NCBI RefSeq assembly: GCF_025602895.1
Contig: NW_026516239.1
Coordinates: forward strand, 313,001-377,000
Direction: 5' to 3'
DNA from: Polychytrium aggregatum
Taxonomy: Eukaryota > Chytridiomycota > Chytridiomycetes > Polychytriales
DNA: 64,000 nucleotides
A program made the translations under genes and the position numbers. Below are positions 58,865-64,000 of this stretch, piece after piece. Below the pieces are notes generated by a model that searched no databases, was not told the DNA's origin, and was given only the letters and a program-made list of their open reading frames with translations. Within the stretch, counting starts at the first letter, position 1. Each line of letters begins with the position of its first letter.

Positions 58865-61800
58865 TCAAGCTTCCACAACCTGCCGCTTCATGATTTTCTC
58901 GGCCTTAGATTTGGACTTGGTCTTCTTTGGGCCCACACGGTGGTTATCGAAAGTGTACGAGTCGCCCGGCTTGACAAAGTTGTGCGGCTGTCGGATCTCA
59001 AAGGCGCCGGTACCGCCACGAACCACTTGGCCCATCACGATTCTGGACGAGGGCGACTCGAGGTTGTCAAAGTCACCGGATCTGCAGACACAAGGCGGGA
59101 TTGGTAAAACATCGCAATGTCCGAGTTGCAGCAGAACCACCTTCACCGACACGATGACGCTGGACACAGGCGGCGCTGGTGCACAATTCGCTTGCAGCCA
59201 GAGCAGGCAGGATATCCACTTACAGTGTGGCGGTGGTCAGGAACTGAGTCGTCGTCTCGTATGACATCTGGGCAAAGGGCGCCGGGTTCGAGCGCATGCC
59301 CATACGGTTGAACGGTTTGTATCCTCCCTCGAAAGTCTGTGAATGTACGGCAGGAAAGCAGATGAGTCCCGAGCCGACAGGAATCCGCGTCTCCACCGCC
59401 CGGACCACCATCTTCACTCATCTGTCCTTACCATGTAGTCAGCAATCAGGTTCAAATGGCGCTTGTCGACAGAGATGCCATAGACACCGAAGACACCGCC
59501 GATTTCTTGGATGATGGCCGCTCGGGCAGCCTCCACACCGTAGGTGCGAAGGATGGCAGCAATGTCGTTGGTGTAGATGCGGTGGACATCGATGACACTC
59601 GAGAAATCCCACATGCCGCTCAGATTGCATCCCTCAGTTCCGAGATTGAGCTGGCAACGGGCGATCTGGCGTCAGCAATGTGCAGCAAGCCAGGCCCCCA
59701 GCCATCTGGCTTTTGTTCGGGATCTCTGCGAGCACACTGATGCACGGACGATATGCGTGAACTCACTGATGTATCGCTTTCGGACTCGTTGGGCAGCGGG
59801 TAGCACTTTGCAATCTTGGGAACCTCATGGAGCACCACCTTCTCGCAGACATTCTCGACGATAGCCACCATCAGCAGCTTGCGAGTATCGGCGGGGAACT
59901 GATGGGGAGCATGATCGACACCACCGGGTCGTTAGTGCGTGCGAAAAGCCGACTCTGCATTCCATTTCGCACATAGTGTGCAATCAGGCACTTCTTACCC
60001 GGAGATCGATTTCACACCAGCGGCCTTCCTTCTTGTCGAAGCGGTAGCCATGGACAAAGCGACTATCGTCCTTGATGCGTCCTTCTCGGTCGGCATCTCT
60101 GCCTTCGTTGGCATCGGCCACGCTGGCTTCTTCGCTTTCATTCTCATTCATGCGGTCAATGATTTCCTCCTCATCCTCGTCAGGTTCCTCGTACGTGGCC
60201 TGCTGCGAGCGGTTCTTGCGGCTCTTGGTATTGGTGGCATCATCATCTCCGGCAGTAGAGTCGTTGTCATCATCGTCATCGTCATCGTCGTCGTCGTCTT
60301 TGGGCCGCTTCTCGCTCGGGGCGGGGTTTTCGTCGTCCTCGCTCGGGTTAGCAGTCTTTTTCTCGGAGAAGGTGTTGGAGGTTCCAACGCCGATGTCCTC
60401 GTCCTTGGCGCGTCGCTGGCGCTGTCGCAGGTCGTTCACGATCGACTTTTCGAGCACAGGCACGAAGCGCTTCTCGATGATGGCCTCGATGTCGCCCGAG
60501 TTGATCTGGTGCTCGCCCTCGTAGGCAGCGCGCGGCCAGAACTTGAGCCGGATTGTGATCATCTTGTGGCGGTCCTGGCCCGAGGCCGACCGTGTCAGAC
60601 GTTCGCGCACGGTGACGCCCGTCATGATCTGCGAGAGGGTCAGCCGGCTGATCTTGCGGCACAGCCGGTCGCCGGCCTCCTTGGTGGCACCCTCGACCAG
60701 AGGCAGTCGCATCATCGGTGTCTTCAGGTCCGCCGAGGCAGTCATGACGATTTCACGCAGACGAGGAATACCGAGAGTGACGTTTTTCTGAATGGGGCAG
60801 CGTGATTGAGGAGGCGTACATGGGTGAGTGACGCTGTGACCAGCACAGTCTGCCCATCGGCCACCGACTGGACAGCTGCTGCTGCAGTCCCCCGTCTATG
60901 TTACTTACCGCACCAAAACCAGCAAAATGGAAGGTGTTGAGGGTCATTTGAGTGGATGGCTCGCCGATACTCTGGGCGGCAAGCAGACCGACAGCCTCTC
61001 CTGGATCGGCCAGCGAGTTCTGGTACTTGAGCTCCATTAGTGCCTTGAACTTGCGGTCAGTGGCACGCTCGCCACTCCAGGGGGCGCGGTCGGTGCTTCC
61101 CTTGGTGAGAAGCAGTCTCTCTTTGTTTTTCTTGATGTACTCATCCAGAGAGGTGGCAAAGGTGTCGCTCACCGAGCCCAGGTAGCGCGAGGGAGAGAAT
61201 TGAGACAGCACGGGATCGGCCTGGCCGCCAGACTTTTTGTACTTTTTGCGGTAGGCCTGGGCTTCGCTCGAGTCGATATGGGGATTGTTGGCGACTTCGG
61301 CGGGCTTGTAGCGCTGGGCGATGGCCTTGTAGTTCAACGCACAAAAGTCAAACTTGGTGAGGGTCTTTTGCTTCATGACATCGAGGGCGTCTTCACCATA
61401 GCAGAACTGGACGACGGACCCGTCGGTATCACGGACGGTGTGATCGTAGTGAACACGGAGACCTTCCAAGTGCTTGATCAGACACCGCTGCAGGTAACCG
61501 GAGCGCGACGTCTTGACGGCCGTATCGATCAGACCTTCACGACCAGCCATACAATGGAAAAAGTACTCTTGCGGCTTGATGCCCGTCAAGAAACGACCGG
61601 TGATGTAGCCACCAGCGCGGGCGCTGGGATCGAATGCGCGGAACGACGGAAGGGTCTTGCCGGACACCATGGTGGGGACACGGCGGCCCTCGAGCTCCTG
61701 CTGGCCGAGGAGACACGAGATCTGCGACACGTTGACGTTCGAACCCTTGGCGCCCGAGACCGTCATGACTTGCATGTTGTTGTGAGGGAACGGCTTCAGC

Positions 61801-64000
61801 AATCGGTCGGGCACACACGACGAGATGATCTCGGAGGTGACTTTGTTGGTTTTGGACTTCATGGCCGAGTCGAGACCGGCCATGCGCTCGTTGCTGCGCA
61901 GAACATCCTCGAGCTTGTTGCGCAGCCTCTCGTTGGTGGGATCCTTCACCAGGGCCTTGCCGTTCTCGTCGACCAGGCCAACATACTCGACCGAAACCTC
62001 GGTGCCGATGGCCTTGGCAGAGTCGATCAGCTTACGGCGCACAGCATCACCCTCGGGGGTCAGCCGCAGATCGTCCATTCGACAAGTGAAGCCCGCGAGC
62101 TGCAAAAAGTTGGTGAAGAGGCGGCCGAGGATCGAAAGCAGCTTGCCGGCGTACGGGGCGCCGTAGATCTCATACATGGAGTGGACGAGGCCGTGGGCGC
62201 TGGCACCGAACTGGGTCTTGTCCAGAATGCCGATGAGCAGATGGCCGTCCATGACAAGGACCTCCTGCTCTTCGGGGGCGCTGCCGCCCCACATCCTGGC
62301 CGGAATGCGGCCCTTAGAGCGCAGGTTGAGCTTGTACTCGCTCGGGATCAAGTTGAGCAGGACGGTGGAGATCTGGGCAGGCAACACGGGCATCGTTAGT
62401 GCGGCGCTGAGGCAGGTGCTGCGGGGTGATGCCGGAAGAGAGGGTATGGCTGGCAATGCACAGCCCTCCATCAACACCTGTACTTACAACTTGCTTTCCA
62501 GTCCACAGGGGCTTGGGCTTGTAGATAGCAGGCTCGATCGTGATGACGCGGCCGTTGTTGCCGATGATAACCTCGGACTCGATGTTGCCGTTGCCGACCG
62601 TGCCAAACATGCCCTCGGGCTTGAGCGCATTATACACAAGCTGCATATACTCCTCACGGTCAAAGAAGGTGTCGCGCGACGTCATGTGGACACCGGCGCA
62701 GACGTGGTCCTGGATGAGGCCACGCAAGACACCGCCGTCGGTCGGGACGAGGTACTGGAGGTCCGTGCGCGCAATCAGCATAGCCTCTGCGCGAGCAATG
62801 TCGTTCTGCGGGAAGTGGATGTTCATCTCGTCGCCGTCAAAGTCAGCGTTGTACGTGTTGCAGTTGGCGTAGTGCATGCGGATGGTCTTCTCGCCGGGCA
62901 GGACGCGGGCGGTGTGCGCCATGATCGACGGCTTGTGCAGCGTCGGCTGGCGGTTCAGCAGCAGGAAGTCGCCGTTGCGGAGATGGCGATAGACCTTCTT
63001 GTTGACGTGCGGGAGATGGGCTGGAGCAACACGCGGAGAGACGACCGGCGATAGTGAGAACACAGGCGAGACCGAGTCGAGTCCGTGGATAGCGGCGAAG
63101 GCATGCAGCAATGCACTGGACATGTGTTAGCAGCACAAGGTTGCTGCCAGCTCACGGAGAAAAGGACGCGCCTCACCTTCAGTGGATCCGTTGGAGGGGA
63201 GGGGAGTCATCAGCGAGTTTGCCAGGGCAGTACGGCCTTGGACATCGTAAGACTCGAGGCTCACAAGCGTCCCGTCTTCGTTCTGGATGTACGAGGCACC
63301 GGGCCAGACCTTTGGGCCGTTGATGACGGCCTTGCGCAGCTCCATCACATTGTGGTGGGTGACGGCCTCGGGGTACGTCAGTTTGGTGGCAAAGACCGGA
63401 GGGACCTACGACAACGGCATCGCAGACCAAGGCGAGTCGAGGGGGATGTTAGACCAAATGGAGAGCTGGCGACACGGTGTGCAGTCGATTGTGCACTGCA
63501 CCTTGCAGAACGCCGTCTTACTTACACCAATCTCGCTGGTCTCGATATACGGGTCGGGACTAATGACAGAGCGGGCAGCATAGTTGACACGCTTGCCCAT
63601 CATATGCTTTCGGAACAAACCCTCCTTCTTTTCGAGGACCTGGCGGATACCCGCGGGGGGCAGCTTGCCCTTGACGAGGGGCGCTTTGGAGTTGTCGATC
63701 AGGTTATTGACGGCCTGCTGGAGCTCGATCAGACCCGAGACCGTGCGCTGAAACAGGACCGTGTCGCGCTCGATGAAGATCGGGGACTTGTGGTCTGCAA
63801 TCTCGTTCATGAGACTCTGGCGCTGGCGATGCAGCTGCAGAACGAGTTGGTTTGTCTTCAGGATGTTGGTGAGATGGGTGTTCTGCGGATTGTCATAGAC
63901 CATGTCGCCCATCTTGGACACCGGCCGGAATCGGGTTGGGGTGACAGCCAGGGTCTCGATGAAGAAGATATCGGGACTTGAGATGCGCTTGCCGAGCTTG
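58865..64000 (-). CDS. RNA polymerase I largest subunit A190 (partial, 5' end outside window)
   Basis: Catalytic subunit of Pol I, making rRNA in the nucleolus. Exons on the minus strand: 63526 to beyond 64000, 63177-63405, 62488-63020, 60909-62372, 59999-60787, 59767-59898, 59432-59650, 59224-59336, 58865-59081; about 1390 residues visible of an expected about 1650, so the N-terminal clamp is missing. Seen: [22 protein letters not shown], active-site [15 protein letters not shown] (three Mg-binding Asp), bridge-helix region [19 protein letters not shown], trigger-loop region [21 protein letters not shown], and an acidic insertion before the jaw end with eleven Asp in a row. There is no Pol II-type heptad tail; it ends [13 protein letters not shown]. 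The acidic insertion and YETTTQFLT-type end point to Pol I rather than Pol III. Junctions were chosen by phase and family similarity. Confidence 0.93.

Noticed and set aside
61200-62399. Plus-strand open frame opposite the A190 gene.
   Set aside because: Antisense shadow of conserved polymerase exons.

Overview
The window is nuclear DNA of an intron-rich, GC-rich fungus. Genes carry many short GT-AG introns (about 50-430 nt) with fungal branch-point motifs such as TGCTAAC, and intergenic DNA is full of short tandem repeats. A GH18 chitinase, a Zn(II)2Cys6 regulator, a fungal-type Pol I subunit A34 and mitoribosomal protein mL58 point to Fungi. A p25-alpha/TPPP protein, a family tied to flagellated cells, points to a zoosporic lineage, most likely a chytrid-like fungus. 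The lineage is an inference; no rRNA or mitochondrial marker lies in the window.

Layout: 0.7-4.0 kb carnitine O-acetyltransferase (+); 5.2-7.5 kb MYND-finger/MSS51-like protein (+); 8.3-10.1 kb secreted chitinase (-); 11.9-16.9 kb Sec1/Munc18 protein with a long charged tail (+); 17.7-19.7 kb acid lipase / steryl ester hydrolase (-); 20.5-23.0 kb PhoD-like phosphatase (-); 23.5-25.1 kb p25-alpha protein (+); 25.7-31.8 kb two tandem SulP sulfate permeases (-); 32.6-34.3 kb RNase H2 subunit B (-); 34.5-36.0 kb Pol I subunit A34-like (-); 36.6-38.6 kb three-RRM protein of the Nam8/TIA1 type (+); 40.0-40.5 kb small PY-motif membrane protein (+); 41.5-43.2 kb intronless LRR protein (+); 43.7-45.6 kb UMP/CMP kinase (+); 46.1-48.2 kb zinc-cluster transcription factor (-); 50.2-51.9 kb adenosylhomocysteinase (+); 52.3-55.7 kb U2SURP/SR140-like splicing factor (+); 56.1-56.5 kb mitoribosomal mL58 (+); 57.1-58.5 kb intronless F-box protein (-); 58.9 kb to the right edge, Pol I largest subunit A190, cut by the window (-).

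No single pathway runs through the window; it is ordinary eukaryotic gene order. Loose themes are Pol I transcription (A34, A190), RNA processing (U2SURP, Nam8-like), membrane traffic and transport (Sec1, SulP pair) and lipid or acyl metabolism (carnitine acetyltransferase, lipase). Exon models were built by hand from splice motifs, phase and family similarity. Every spliced model given here has a length divisible by three and consistent phases, but none is checked against transcripts.

The most interesting signals are a dispersed repeat of about 100-200 bp present three times near two intronless F-box/LRR-type genes, two GC-AG introns with GCAAGT donors in adjacent divergent genes, a tandem permease pair in which one copy keeps only its 5'-most intron, a p25-alpha protein with its C-terminal module duplicated, and a Sec1 protein with a roughly 290-residue charged tail. 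I saw no CRISPR array, rRNA or convincing tRNA, no clear transposon and no virus-like element.
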